Shown here piece after piece: positions 11,158-21,838 of a stretch of 64,000 bases of DNA (the stretch's first letter is position 1; each line of letters begins with the position of its first letter). Position numbers and translations under genes: made by a program. The notes under the pieces were generated by a model, which saw only the letters and a list, made by a program, of their open reading frames with translations, was not told the origin of the DNA and ran no database searches. The stretch is from NCBI GenBank assembly GCA_965240325.2, contig OZ251232.1:1922001-1986000 (forward strand), written 5' to 3'. The stretch comes from Rebecca billardiae RCC1528. Taxonomy: Eukaryota; Haptophyta.

Positions 11158-11389
11158 GGTGTGAGATCGTGGTCGGCCCAGAGCTTCAGCAGCTTTGGGC
11201 TCCAGGGGGTACCGAGGACGAGGCGCTGAAGCTGCTAGGGGTCGGCCCTGCGATCGCCAACGTCGCGGACGCTCTCGCCGCCGTGATGCGTGCCACTTGG
11301 CGCGTGAGGCGGCTGAGGAAGGCACATGTGTGTACCGCAGCAGCCTTCCAGAGTCTGAGTGCCGCAGAGGCTGGACGACACCCTTACGC

Positions 11390-11420
11390 CAAAGGACCAT
11401 CGGTATTTGATGGTCCTTTG
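11390..11420. mobile_element. E4: 31-bp mini-element with 7-bp target duplication
   Basis: The insertion has 12-bp perfect arms, CAAAGGACCATC and GATGGTCCTTTG, around a 7-base loop. CTTACGC stands on both sides (11383-11389 and 11421-11427). The sister units at about 16841, 18890 and 20939 contain a single CTTACGC and no insert, so the empty site is visible. The CAAAGG...CCTTTG ends and the 7-bp duplication are those of E3. It is either an extreme internal deletion derivative or a minimal hairpin moved by the same transposase. It also breaks the frame that is open in the sister units. Confidence 0.88.
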
Positions 11421-12511
11421 CTTACGCGCACGCGCGCGCGCATTTGCATCGGGAGTCGCATACAGGCCGCGGCACCGGTCCACCGCACCTGCACTCGCGC
11501 CCCCCGTCGTCAGGCCAGCGCTCCTCGCTCTCGCGGCGCTGAGTCCTTTGTGAGAGCGACCCACCCAGTGGCACGTGCTGTTGGCAGCCGTGCACTGTAG
11601 TGCCGCTAAGTGCCGTGTGTGTACGAGGTAGCCATCCGCTGACCGACACACGCTTTCGTGCGCATCGGCTGAGGCGACTGTTCGCCCGCATTCCGCCGCC
11701 TCCTCTCGTCTGTCGCGTGACCCACCTGCACAGCTCCACCACAGCTCGCACGTGTGCGGAGGCTGCTGATGGGCGGAGTGCCGCCCACTTGCGCGCTGGT
11801 CCGCTGACTGCGTGGCGTGATACCGTGCCTGAGATGCGCCTCACTCGAGCGCTCCTCTTGCTCGGCAGCAGTGGTCGATGAGTGAAACAGCCAGACGCCC
11901 ATTGAATGCATCGGCATGTGTTTGTGACGGCAGGGCGTGTGCGCACCGCTACCGCCTCACTGAGCCCAGGTCTGACGGCGTGCGCTTTGCCTGCGGCGGA
12001 GGGTCACTGTCGTCGCCTGTCGTCACAATCACGGCACGACGACAGTGATTTCGAAGCGCCGAGCGCGCGACGACGAGCAGGCGTAACCGATTCAGCCACT
12101 ACAGTCGACGGATCTCACGTCTGTAGCCGAGACATGATGTCCCTGGCCGAGCGCCCAGCTGTATCAGACCAAAGGAATGAAAGAGAGATAGGACGGCAAC
12201 TCCAGTGACCGAGGTCATGCGAAAGACGCCATCGTGCGGGGGGCCGCAGCCCGCTGAGCCGAGGCGCAAGCCGGGGCCGCACCCTCCCTCCTGCTCCCGG
12301 GCGCCGCTCCGCCACGGGCGTGCACGCCGCGAGTTCGACGCGCGCGGCGCTGCCATGCTGCCGACGCTTCGACCGGATCGTCGACCGGCTGCCGCCGCGC
12401 CCGCGCCCGCCGCCGAGCCCACCGGGTGCGCCACGCGCTGCGCGGCATGCGCGGGCGCCGAACTGACCGGCGCCGCCGCGAGCGCCCGCACGAGGGGCGA
12501 GAGAGTGGCAA

Positions 12512-13936
12512 TTTCGCGGGTGTTAAGGTTTGAATGTGGGGTTGGGCCAATCAAGCTCCCATACAGACCTTAACACCCGCGAAAATGTCCCCAGACCGTG
12601 CGCTCACGACGCGCGTATGCTACCTGCCTGGGTGCAATGAAGCTGGTTGTGCACCTCTGCGAGCGCCGTCGCCCAAGTCGAGAGAGCGGATATTTCGCGG
12701 GTGTCTTTGTTTGGGCAGTGCCCCGTGTTACTACTCTCGGCATACACGCCCAAAGACCCGCGTTCTAGACCACAGGGCGCGAGCAGACCACGACGCGCAC
12801 ACGCTGCGCGCCTTGGCACAATGCACCTGGCCATGCGACGCCCGTGCGAGCGTCGTCCGAGGCGAGAGAGGGGGCGATTCGCGGGTGTCTTTGCTTCTTT
12901 GGAGGGTTGTGCCCATGCCCTTGGCACGCAGACCTTAACACCCGCGGTTTGTCCGAAGACCGCGCGCTCACGACAGCGCGCGCGCGCTGCGCGTCGTAGT
13001 CAAGCGAATGCAGACTGCCTAGCCCCAACCAGCGTTCGGCACTGGCGGATATCGACGACGATGCTGAGTCGCGGTCGGACAGAGACGATGGCAGTCACCT
13101 GGGTCAGATTGCAGCCGCTAGAGTCGGCACATACAACAGAGGCTTCGGACTAGGTGCTAGGCAGCGTGCGCAACGATGATGTTCGGTCTATGAAGTGATC
13201 GCGCCTAGCGACTACTGTCCCGCCCGTGATGATAATACCCTGGGCCACTCGGTTGCATCATGCCATTCATGGCATCGCGGTGGATATGAATGGCACGCGC
13301 ATGATGTCTCCGGCAGGTTTCCTTGAAGATGATACGAGCATCTGCCTGCGTTGGGCGACGCTCTCTAGGCTCTAGCGCGTTCAAGGATGGCGCAGTTGCT
13401 GTTGGCAGTGCTTGCAGCTAGCCGAGTCCTCCATGACGCGCAGCGCGCGCACGCTGTCGTGAGCGCGCGCTGTCGTGAGCGCGCGGTCTTCGGACAAACC
13501 GCGGGTGTTAAGGTCTGCGTGCCAAGGGCATGGGCACAACCCTCCAAAGAAGCAAAGACACCCGCGAATCGCCCCCTCTCTCGCCTCGGACGACGCTCGC
13601 ACGGGCGTCGCATGGCCAGGTGCATTGTGCCAAGGCGCGCAGCGTGTGCGCGTCGTGGTCTGCTCGCGCCCTGTGGTCTAGAACGCGGGTCTTTGGGCGT
13701 GTATGCCGAGAGTAGTAACACGGGGCACTGCCCAAACAAAGACACCCGCGAAATATCCGCTCTCTCGACTTGGGCGACGGCGCTCGCAGAGGTGCACAAC
13801 CAGCTTCATTGCACCCAGGCAGGTAGCATACGCGCGTCGTGAGCGCACGGTCTGGGGACATTTTCGCGGGTGTTAAGGTCTGTATGGGAGCTGGATTGGC
13901 CCAACCCCACATTCAAACCTTAACACCCGCGAAATT
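12512..13936. repeat. Iterated CGCGGGTGT stem motifs inside the E3 arms
   Basis: In each arm three ~70-90 bp cassettes are bounded by TTCGCGGGTGT and ACACCCGCG-type ends, at about 12512-12585, 12690-12770 and 12873-12952, mirrored at about 13495-13570, 13681-13752 and 13861-13936. The first has perfect 18-bp arms (TTTCGCGGGTGTTAAGGT). Spacing is about 180 bp and the sequence between cassettes is also similar. They resemble subterminal transposase-binding repeats, or small nested insertions amplified in tandem. Confidence 0.7.
13160..13376 (+). other. Protein-like frames in the E3 loop
   Basis: The non-palindromic loop has short plus frames with a less biased composition than the arms; one ends at a TAG near 13374 and includes the peptide HHAIHGIAVDMNGTRMM. 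I recognise no domain. It could be a captured exon or a transposase remnant. Confidence 0.25.
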
Positions 13937-14314
13937 GCCACTCTCTCGCCCCTCGTGCGGGCGCTCGCGGCGGCGCCGGTCAGTTCGGCGCCCGCGCATG
14001 CCGCGCAGCGCGTGGCGCACCCGGTGGGCTCGGCGGCGGGCGCGGGCGCGGCGGCAGCCGGTCGACGATCCGGTCGAAGCGTCGGCAGCATGGCAGCGCC
14101 GCGCGCGTCGAACTCGCGGCGTGCACGCCCGTGGCGGAGCGGCGCCCGGGAGCAGGAGGGAGGGTGCGGCCCCGGCTTGCGCCTCGGCTCAGCGGGCTGC
14201 GGCCCCCCGCACGATGGCGTCTTTCGCATGACCTCTGCCCGCGCCGCACTGGGAGTTGCCGTCCTATCTCTTTCATTCCTTTGATCAGACTGACCACTAT
14301 CACCGACTACGATG

Positions 14315-14401
14315 ATCCTCCTTTTCCTCCCTCTCTTCTTCCCCCTCTCTTCTCCCTCCTTCCCTCCTCCCCCTCCTTTTTCCTCCCCTCTCCTTTTTTC
14401 T
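14315..14401 (+). repeat. Polypyrimidine tract (array 1)
   Basis: About 87 nucleotides of C and T only, recurring at 17610-17695, 19659-19744 and 21708-21793 as the last element of each unit. Such a tract can form triplex (H-) DNA and can act as a splice-acceptor-like tract on the plus strand. Confidence 0.9.
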
Positions 14402-14416
14402 GGCGCGAGTTTACAA

Positions 14417-15652
14417 AACAGCGGGGGCCTGGCGGCCTTGTCCCGGTGGGGCTGGTCGAACACAGCGCGTCTAGGACGCGACCGAGAAGCTTGCCAGGGC
14501 CGGCAGACCCGACGACGATGGGACGAGTTGGTCGTTCAGCGCTGACTACCCGTATACCGGTATCACCCGTATCATCCGGTGGCGCGCACGGCGCGCGCGC
14601 GGCGCAGCAGCGCGGCACCGCACCGCCACCGCGCTCTGCAAGGCCCATCGAGACGCCGGCGAGGCGCGCGTCGATGCAGTCGTCGCTGCGCACGGCCGCT
14701 CGGGCACACGCACCGCGGATGGCCCACCGGTCTGCAGGCGGTGGCTGCTGCAGGCGCGGGGCGAGCGGCGCAGGGCACAACCTGCACGGCAGCGTAGACT
14801 TGCAGCCGTCGCTGAGCACGGCCCGTTGGGCACGACGTGGTACGAGCGGCTCGCGTCGGTGCGCATGTTGTGTTGTGCAGCTCGCGCCGGCGGGCACGCA
14901 CCTCCAGGATGGCGCCGCGCGCCGCGGGCGGCGCGGGTGACGGCTCGAAGGCCGCGCCCGTTGATGACGAGCCAGCGCTCCGCGTGTAGCGTAGTCAAGT
15001 CGGGCATTATTAGTCGGAGAGGGGGTGGCTTATGGTAGGCTTGTGGTACGAGCTTCTCCATCAGGCCGTTCGTGCACGTCATCTGATGCGGTTGCGGCTG
15101 CTTGATCGTGGCCACGTGCCGCTGGATCTCCGCCAGATCGGCGCAGTACCTCGCGCCGCCGACGATGGCATCTGGCGCTGGGTTCGCCAGAGGCCCGCGG
15201 AGCTGATCCTCGTGCGAGCGCGAGTGCCGGCAGCGTCGTCGAGCCACGCCGGGTGAGCGCCATTCTGCGTGTCGCGCGCGGCCTTCGCCTCCTGCAGTAG
15301 CGCGCTCGTTCGTCATACTCAATCGTGTGTGCCGAGCGCACGCGGCGCGGCGGCGAAAGCACTCGTGCGTCGCGGTTCCGCCTCGACTTGGGGAGCGATG
15401 GTCGTAGAAAAGCGTCAACAAATAGGTGGGAATCGCAACGACGTCCCTATGGCGCGCGCTCAAAAAGGTAACGACATGCGTTCTCGATTCCCGCGGCGCG
15501 CCTAATCAAAAAACGTTTGAGGCCCCATTCTTCGTATTCCTACTCCGGTATTACTCTCCCCATCAGTACGTCACAACCAATTAAAGGGGGTCGGAGCTGG
15601 GTCTCCCAGGGCTTTGTCACGAATTAAAATTGTTTAAAGCTGTGTTCACCAG
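14417..15652. other. 1.24-kb interval between unit 0 and unit 1, minus-strand frames
   Basis: It separates the truncated unit from the intact array and shares no sequence with the unit. Minus frames at 14546-15463 (305 codons) and 14307-14897 (196 codons) overlap. The first has a stretch with gene-like composition (including KPPPLRLIMPDLTTLHAERW); the second contains VVGSAGPGKL, resembling a P-loop with the final Ser/Thr replaced. These could be eroded parts of one retroelement or helicase gene, but I cannot name it. Confidence 0.3.
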
Positions 15653-15707
15653 AATAACTCCACCAGCATATGGACAATTTGCCCCGCCGCCGGGTGGCTA
15701 CTAGGGC

Positions 15708-16064
15708 ATGCTGGTGGACTCTTTGGGCTGTCCGGAAGGGCTTGGGCAGGACTTTTACTTATTGGGCTATCTTTTGGCTCACATAGGACTTCAGACTGCC
15801 ATCTTTTGGCTCAGCCAATGGTTGCACGAGTTGGCGGAGGCCTCGTGGCGACAACGCCCTTGGCCCTCGTTGACTCCCCTCCTCCGGCCCTCGCACTTGG
15901 TCGCTGACGATGGCGCCCGGCGAGGGGTTCAAACTCCCTCAGACCGCGCGTGGGAAGCGACCTCAAGGCGCGTTTGGCAACGCACGATCGACGCTAAACG
16001 CCGTGGCATCGCGTGCATCACTCCGACTGGCACATATGCACGTGTCGGCAGGGGACGCGCCTGA
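15708..16064 (+). CDS. Hypothetical 118-codon frame, repeated in array 1
   Basis: An ATG-started frame with a hydrophobic N-terminal half (about residues 15-40, GQDFYLLGYLLAHIGLQTAI) and an arginine-rich C-terminus. It is repeated at 17757-18113 and 19806-20162 with Leu6 changed to Phe. The units are nearly identical, so conservation says nothing about coding. No family is recognised; it may be an exon or a chance frame. Confidence 0.25.
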   Translation: MLVDSLGCPEGLGQDFYLLGYLLAHIGLQTAIFWLSQWLHELAEASWRQRPWPSLTPLLRPSHLVADDGARRGVQTPSDRAWEATSRRVWQRTIDAKRRGIACITPTGTYARVGRGRA

Positions 16065-16343
16065 CCACCCACGTGGCGTCTGACAGCTCACGTTGCTGAC
16101 TTCTCAGCGGCGGCCGTATCTCGTGTCGCCATGCCGGCCGCGGCAGATGCGGGGCGCCGTGGCGTTGCCCTTTCCCGACGACGTGACGCACACACGCGCG
16201 CCCGCGTGCACGCTCGGCGGCGCGCGGCACACCTACGCCGCCAGTACGCGCGGCCCTCGGCGGCCACCGCTGCAGCCAGCGGTCGGCGACGCGGGTGATG
16301 GGTAGACGCGCACCGCAATCTCAGCTGCGAGCGCGCGGCCTCT

Positions 16344-16970
16344 GTGGCGCCAGCAGTGCCGAACGCGCCGCCCGCCGCCGCGCCGCACAGCGCACCGCCT
16401 GCCGTCGCGTGCCTAGCCGCGGCCGCCCTCGCGCGCGCCGACAGCCGCGGCGCTGCGCAGCTTGTCGCGGCGGCGCTGGGCGCATGGCTGAGAGGCGCGA
16501 TCAGCAGCGGATTTGCGAGAGCAAGCACACCGTGGAGCAAGGGACCATGCACGTACGACCGCGCTCGCGAAGCAGGCCCCTGCTGCACGGTAGGTGAGTG
16601 TGAGATCGTGGTCGGCCCAGAGCTTCAGCAGCTTTGGGCTCCAGGCGGTACCGAGGACGAGGCGCTGAAGCTGCTAGGGGTCGGCCCTGCGATCGCCAAC
16701 GTCGCGGACGCTCTCGCCGCCGTGATGCGTGCCACTTGGCGCGTGAGGCGGCTGAGGAAGGCACATGTGTGTACCGCAGCAGCCTTGTACCGCAGCAGCC
16801 TTCCAGAGTCTGAGTGCCGCAGAGGCTGGACGACACCCTTACGCGCACGCGCGCGCGCATTTGCATCGGGAGTCGCATACAGGCCGCGGCACCGGTCCAC
16901 CGCACCTGCACTCGCGCCCCCCGTCGTCAGGCCAGCGCTCCTCGCTCTCGCGGCGCTGAGTCCTTTGTGA
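16344..16970 (+). CDS. Hypothetical 208-codon frame, repeated in array 1
   Basis: The central part (about residues 85-143, containing EIVVGPELQQLWAPGGTEDE and KLLGVGPAIANVADALAAVM) has a balanced protein-like composition, whereas the ends are alanine/arginine low complexity. Copies lie at 18393-19019 and 20442-21068; the last changes Cys86 to Ser. The same central part is open in unit 0 (11157-11340), where E4 later interrupts the frame. No domain is recognised. Confidence 0.3.
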   Translation: MAPAVPNAPPAAAPHSAPPAVACLAAAALARADSRGAAQLVAAALGAWLRGAISSGFARASTPWSKGPCTYDRAREAGPCCTVGECEIVVGPELQQLWAPGGTEDEALKLLGVGPAIANVADALAAVMRATWRVRRLRKAHVCTAAALYRSSLPESECRRGWTTPLRARARAFASGVAYRPRHRSTAPALAPPVVRPALLALAALSPL

Positions 16971-17708
16971 GAGCGACCCACCCAGTGGCACGTGCTGTTG
17001 GCAGCCGTGCACTGTAGTGCCGTGTGTGTACGAGGTAGCCATCCGCTGACCGACACACGCTTTCGTGCGCATCGGCTGAGGCGACTGTTCGCCTGCATTC
17101 CGCCGCCTCCTCTCGTCTGTCGCGTGACCACCTGCACAGCTCCACCACAGCTCGCACATGTGCGGAGGCTGCTGATGGGCGGAGTGCCGCCCACTTGCGC
17201 GCTGGCCGCTGACTGCGTGGCGTGATACCGTGCCTGAGATGCGCCTCACTCGAGCGCTCCTCTTGCTCGGCAGCAGTGGTCGATGAGTGAACTGTGAAAC
17301 AGCCAGACGCCCATTGAATGCATCGGCATGTGTTTGTGACGGCAGGGCGTGTGCGCACCGCTACCGCCTCACTGAGCCCAGGTCTGACGGCGTGCGCTTT
17401 GCCTGCGGCGGAGGGTCACTGTCGTCGCCTGTCGTCACAATCACGGCACGACGACGACAGTGATTTCGAAGCGCCGAGCGCGCGACGACGAGCAGGCGTA
17501 ACCGATTCAGCCACTACAGTCGACGGATCTCACGTCTGTAGCCGAGACATGATGTCCCTGGCCGAGCGCCCAGCTGTATCAGACTGACCACTATCACCGA
17601 CTACGATGATCCTCCTTTTCCTCCCTCTCTTCTTCCCCCTCTCTTCTCCCTCCTTCCCTCCTCCCCCTCCTTTTTCCTCCCCTCTCCTTTTTTCTGGCGC
17701 GAGTTTAC

Positions 17709-19757
17709 AATAACTCCACCAGCATGGACAATTTGCCGCCGGGTGGCTACTAGGGCATGCTGGTGGACTCTTTTGGCTGTCCGGAAGGGCTTGGGCAGGA
17801 CTTTTACTTATTGGGCTATCTTTTGGCTCACATAGGACTTCAGACTGCCATCTTTTGGCTCAGCCAATGGTTGCACGAGTTGGCGGAGGCCTCGTGGCGA
17901 CAACGCCCTTGGCCCTCGTTGACTCCCCTCCTCCGGCCCTCGCACTTGGTCGCTGACGATGGCGCCCGGCGAGGGGTTCAAACTCCCTCAGACCGCGCGT
18001 GGGAAGCGACCTCAAGGCGCGTTTGGCAACGCACGATCGACGCTAAACGCCGTGGCATCGCGTGCATCACTCCGACTGGCACATATGCACGTGTCGGCAG
18101 GGGACGCGCCTGACCACCCACGTGGCGTCTGACAGCTCACGTTGCTGACTTCTCAGCGGCGGCCGTATCTCGTGTCGCCATGCCGGCCGCGGCAGATGCG
18201 GGGCGCCGTGGCGTTGCCCTTTCCCGACGACGTGACGCACACACGCGCGCCCGCGTGCACGCTCGGCGGCGCGCGGCACACCTACGCCGCCAGTACGCGC
18301 GGCCCTCGGCGGCCACCGCTGCAGCCAGCGGTCGGCGACGCGGGTGATGGGTAGACGCGCACCGCAATCTCAGCTGCGAGCGCGCGGCCTCTGTGGCGCC
18401 AGCAGTGCCGAACGCGCCGCCCGCCGCCGCGCCGCACAGCGCACCGCCTGCCGTCGCGTGCCTAGCCGCGGCCGCCCTCGCGCGCGCCGACAGCCGCGGC
18501 GCTGCGCAGCTTGTCGCGGCGGCGCTGGGCGCATGGCTGAGAGGCGCGATCAGCAGCGGATTTGCGAGAGCAAGCACACCGTGGAGCAAGGGACCATGCA
18601 CGTACGACCGCGCTCGCGAAGCAGGCCCCTGCTGCACGGTAGGTGAGTGTGAGATCGTGGTCGGCCCAGAGCTTCAGCAGCTTTGGGCTCCAGGCGGTAC
18701 CGAGGACGAGGCGCTGAAGCTGCTAGGGGTCGGCCCTGCGATCGCCAACGTCGCGGACGCTCTCGCCGCCGTGATGCGTGCCACTTGGCGCGTGAGGCGG
18801 CTGAGGAAGGCACATGTGTGTACCGCAGCAGCCTTGTACCGCAGCAGCCTTCCAGAGTCTGAGTGCCGCAGAGGCTGGACGACACCCTTACGCGCACGCG
18901 CGCGCGCATTTGCATCGGGAGTCGCATACAGGCCGCGGCACCGGTCCACCGCACCTGCACTCGCGCCCCCCGTCGTCAGGCCAGCGCTCCTCGCTCTCGC
19001 GGCGCTGAGTCCTTTGTGAGAGCGACCCACCCAGTGGCACGTGCTGTTGGCAGCCGTGCACTGTAGTGCCGTGTGTGTACGAGGTAGCCATCCGCTGACC
19101 GACACACGCTTTCGTGCGCATCGGCTGAGGCGACTGTTCGCCTGCATTCCGCCGCCTCCTCTCGTCTGTCGCGTGACCACCTGCACAGCTCCACCACAGC
19201 TCGCACATGTGCGGAGGCTGCTGATGGGCGGAGTGCCGCCCACTTGCGCGCTGGCCGCTGACTGCGTGGCGTGATACCGTGCCTGAGATGCGCCTCACTC
19301 GAGCGCTCCTCTTGCTCGGCAGCAGTGGTCGATGAGTGAACTGTGAAACAGCCAGACGCCCATTGAATGCATCGGCATGTGTTTGTGACGGCAGGGCGTG
19401 TGCGCACCGCTACCGCCTCACTGAGCCCAGGTCTGACGGCGTGCGCTTTGCCTGCGGCGGAGGGTCACTGTCGTCGCCTGTCGTCACAATCACGGCACGA
19501 CGACGACAGTGATTTCGAAGCGCCGAGCGCGCGACGACGAGCAGGCGTAACCGATTCAGCCACTACAGTCGACGGATCTCACGTCTGTAGCCGAGACATG
19601 ATGTCCCTGGCCGAGCGCCCAGCTGTATCAGACTGACCACTATCACCGACTACGATGATCCTCCTTTTCCTCCCTCTCTTCTTCCCCCTCTCTTCTCCCT
19701 CCTTCCCTCCTCCCCCTCCTTTTTCCTCCCCTCTCCTTTTTTCTGGCGCGAGTTTAC
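17709..19757. repeat. Array 1, unit 2 (2049 bp)
   Basis: Essentially identical to unit 3 over its whole length where compared, at a constant offset of 2049. Confidence 0.97.
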
Positions 19758-21806
19758 AATAACTCCACCAGCATGGACAATTTGCCGCCGGGTGGCTACT
19801 AGGGCATGCTGGTGGACTCTTTTGGCTGTCCGGAAGGGCTTGGGCAGGACTTTTACTTATTGGGCTATCTTTTGGCTCACATAGGACTTCAGACTGCCAT
19901 CTTTTGGCTCAGCCAATGGTTGCACGAGTTGGCGGAGGCCTCGTGGCGACAACGCCCTTGGCCCTCGTTGACTCCCCTCCTCCGGCCCTCGCACTTGGTC
20001 GCTGACGATGGCGCCCGGCGAGGGGTTCAAACTCCCTCAGACCGCGCGTGGGAAGCGACCTCAAGGCGCGTTTGGCAACGCACGATCGACGCTAAACGCC
20101 GTGGCATCGCGTGCATCACTCCGACTGGCACATATGCACGTGTCGGCAGGGGACGCGCCTGACCACCCACGTGGCGTCTGACAGCTCACGTTGCTGACTT
20201 CTCAGCGGCGGCCGTATCTCGTGTCGCCATGCCGGCCGCGGCAGATGCGGGGCGCCGTGGCGTTGCCCTTTCCCGACGACGTGACGCACACACGCGCGCC
20301 CGCGTGCACGCTCGGCGGCGCGCGGCACACCTACGCCGCCAGTACGCGCGGCCCTCGGCGGCCACCGCTGCAGCCAGCGGTCGGCGACGCGGGTGATGGG
20401 TAGACGCGCACCGCAATCTCAGCTGCGAGCGCGCGGCCTCTGTGGCGCCAGCAGTGCCGAACGCGCCGCCCGCCGCCGCGCCGCACAGCGCACCGCCTGC
20501 CGTCGCGTGCCTAGCCGCGGCCGCCCTCGCGCGCGCCGACAGCCGCGGCGCTGCGCAGCTTGTCGCGGCGGCGCTGGGCGCATGGCTGAGAGGCGCGATC
20601 AGCAGCGGATTTGCGAGAGCAAGCACACCGTGGAGCAAGGGACCATGCACGTACGACCGCGCTCGCGAAGCAGGCCCCTGCTGCACGGTAGGTGAGAGTG
20701 AGATCGTGGTCGGCCCAGAGCTTCAGCAGCTTTGGGCTCCAGGCGGTACCGAGGACGAGGCGCTGAAGCTGCTAGGGGTCGGCCCTGCGATCGCCAACGT
20801 CGCGGACGCTCTCGCCGCCGTGATGCGTGCCACTTGGCGCGTGAGGCGGCTGAGGAAGGCACATGTGTGTACCGCAGCAGCCTTGTACCGCAGCAGCCTT
20901 CCAGAGTCTGAGTGCCGCAGAGGCTGGACGACACCCTTACGCGCACGCGCGCGCGCATTTGCATCGGGAGTCGCATACAGGCCGCGGCACCGGTCCACCG
21001 CACCTGCACTCGCGCCCCCCGTCGTCAGGCCAGCGCTCCTCGCTCTCGCGGCGCTGAGTCCTTTGTGAGAGCGACCCACCCAGTGGCACGTGCTGTTGGC
21101 AGCCGTGCACTGTAGTGCCGTGTGTGTACGAGGTAGCCATCCGCTGACCGACACACGCTTTCGTGCGCATCGGCTGAGGCGACTGTTCGCCTGCATTCCG
21201 CCGCCTCCTCTCGTCTGTCGCGTGACCACCTGCACAGCTCCACCACAGCTCGCACATGTGCGGAGGCTGCTGATGGGCGGAGTGCCGCCCACTTGCGCGC
21301 TGGCCGCTGACTGCGTGGCGTGATACCGTGCCTGAGATGCGCCTCACTCGAGCGCTCCTCTTGCTCGGCAGCAGTGGTCGATGAGTGAACTGTGAAACAG
21401 CCAGACGCCCATTGAATGCATCGGCATGTGTTTGTGACGGCAGGGCGTGTGCGCACCGCTACCGCCTCACTGAGCCCAGGTCTGACGGCGTGCGCTTTGC
21501 CTGCGGCGGAGGGTCACTGTCGTCGCCTGTCGTCACAATCACGGCACGACGACGACAGTGATTTCGAAGCGCCGAGCGCGCGACGACGAGCAGGCGTAAC
21601 CGATTCAGCCACTACAGTCGACGGATCTCACGTCTGTAGCCGAGACATGATGTCCCTGGCCGAGCGCCCAGCTGTATCAGACTGACCACTATCACCGACT
21701 ACGATGATCCTCCTTTTCCTCCCTCTCTTCTTCCCCCTCTCTTCTCCCTCCTTCCCTCCTCCCCCTCCTTTTTCCTCCCCTCTCCTTTTTTCTGGCGCGA
21801 GTTTAC
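19758..21806. repeat. Array 1, unit 3 (2049 bp)
   Basis: Same as unit 2, with a T-to-A change near 20695 (GTGAGTG to GTGAGAG). Confidence 0.97.
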
Positions 21807-21838
21807 AATAACTCCACCAGCATGGACAATTTGCCGCC
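21807..21838. repeat. Array 1, first 32 bp of a fourth unit
   Basis: AATAACTCCACCAGCATGG continues to TTTGCCGCC and then the sequence becomes unique, marking the right edge of the array. Confidence 0.9.

Larger units (their letters stand above)
12170..14283. mobile_element. E3: 2114-bp palindromic element with exact 7-bp TSD and visible empty site
   Basis: Ends are CAAAGGAATGAAAGAG and its reverse complement. The arms, about 12170-13000 and 13433-14283, match almost throughout; the loop is 13001-13432. ATCAGAC lies at 12163-12169 and again at 14284-14290, while the sister units have one ATCAGAC in the same context (about 17578, 19627, 21676). Subterminal CAACTCCCAGTG (one base short on the left) ties it to E1 and E2. 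No transposase is recognised. hAT elements give 8-bp duplications, so 7 bp is atypical; Dada and P elements can give about 7, but the superfamily is unassigned. Confidence 0.93.
11158..14416. repeat. Array 1, truncated unit 0, split by E3
   Basis: 11158-12169 plus 14284-14416 matches the last 1.1 kb of the 2.05-kb unit at 15653-21806; the first ~945 bp of the unit are missing. Differences from the later units: it lacks a 16-bp local duplication (extra TACCGCAGCAGCCTT copy near 16790), lacks a 7-bp CTGTGAA insertion near 17290, and carries two insertions, E4 and E3. It is therefore a diverged neighbour outside the zone of homogenisation. Confidence 0.88.
15653..17708. repeat. Array 1, unit 1 (2056 bp)
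   Basis: Begins AATAACTCCACCAGCAT and ends with the polypyrimidine tract and GCGCGAGTTTAC. It is 7 bp longer than units 2 and 3 through small insertions at the start, and differs by a few substitutions. A 10-bp inverted pair CCACCAGCAT / ATGCTGGTGG flanks its first ~50 bases. Confidence 0.95.

Noticed and set aside
14430-14600. P-loop-like VVGSAGPGKL on the minus strand, as a possible helicase or NTPase
   Set aside because: The final Ser/Thr of the Walker A motif is missing, no Walker B follows in frame, and the flanking sequence is low complexity; kept only as a note on the interval.
15925-15945. tRNA T-arm-like AGGGGTTCAAACTCCCT
   Set aside because: No matching acceptor, D-arm or anticodon arm upstream; the stem-loop alone is not a tRNA or a convincing SINE promoter.
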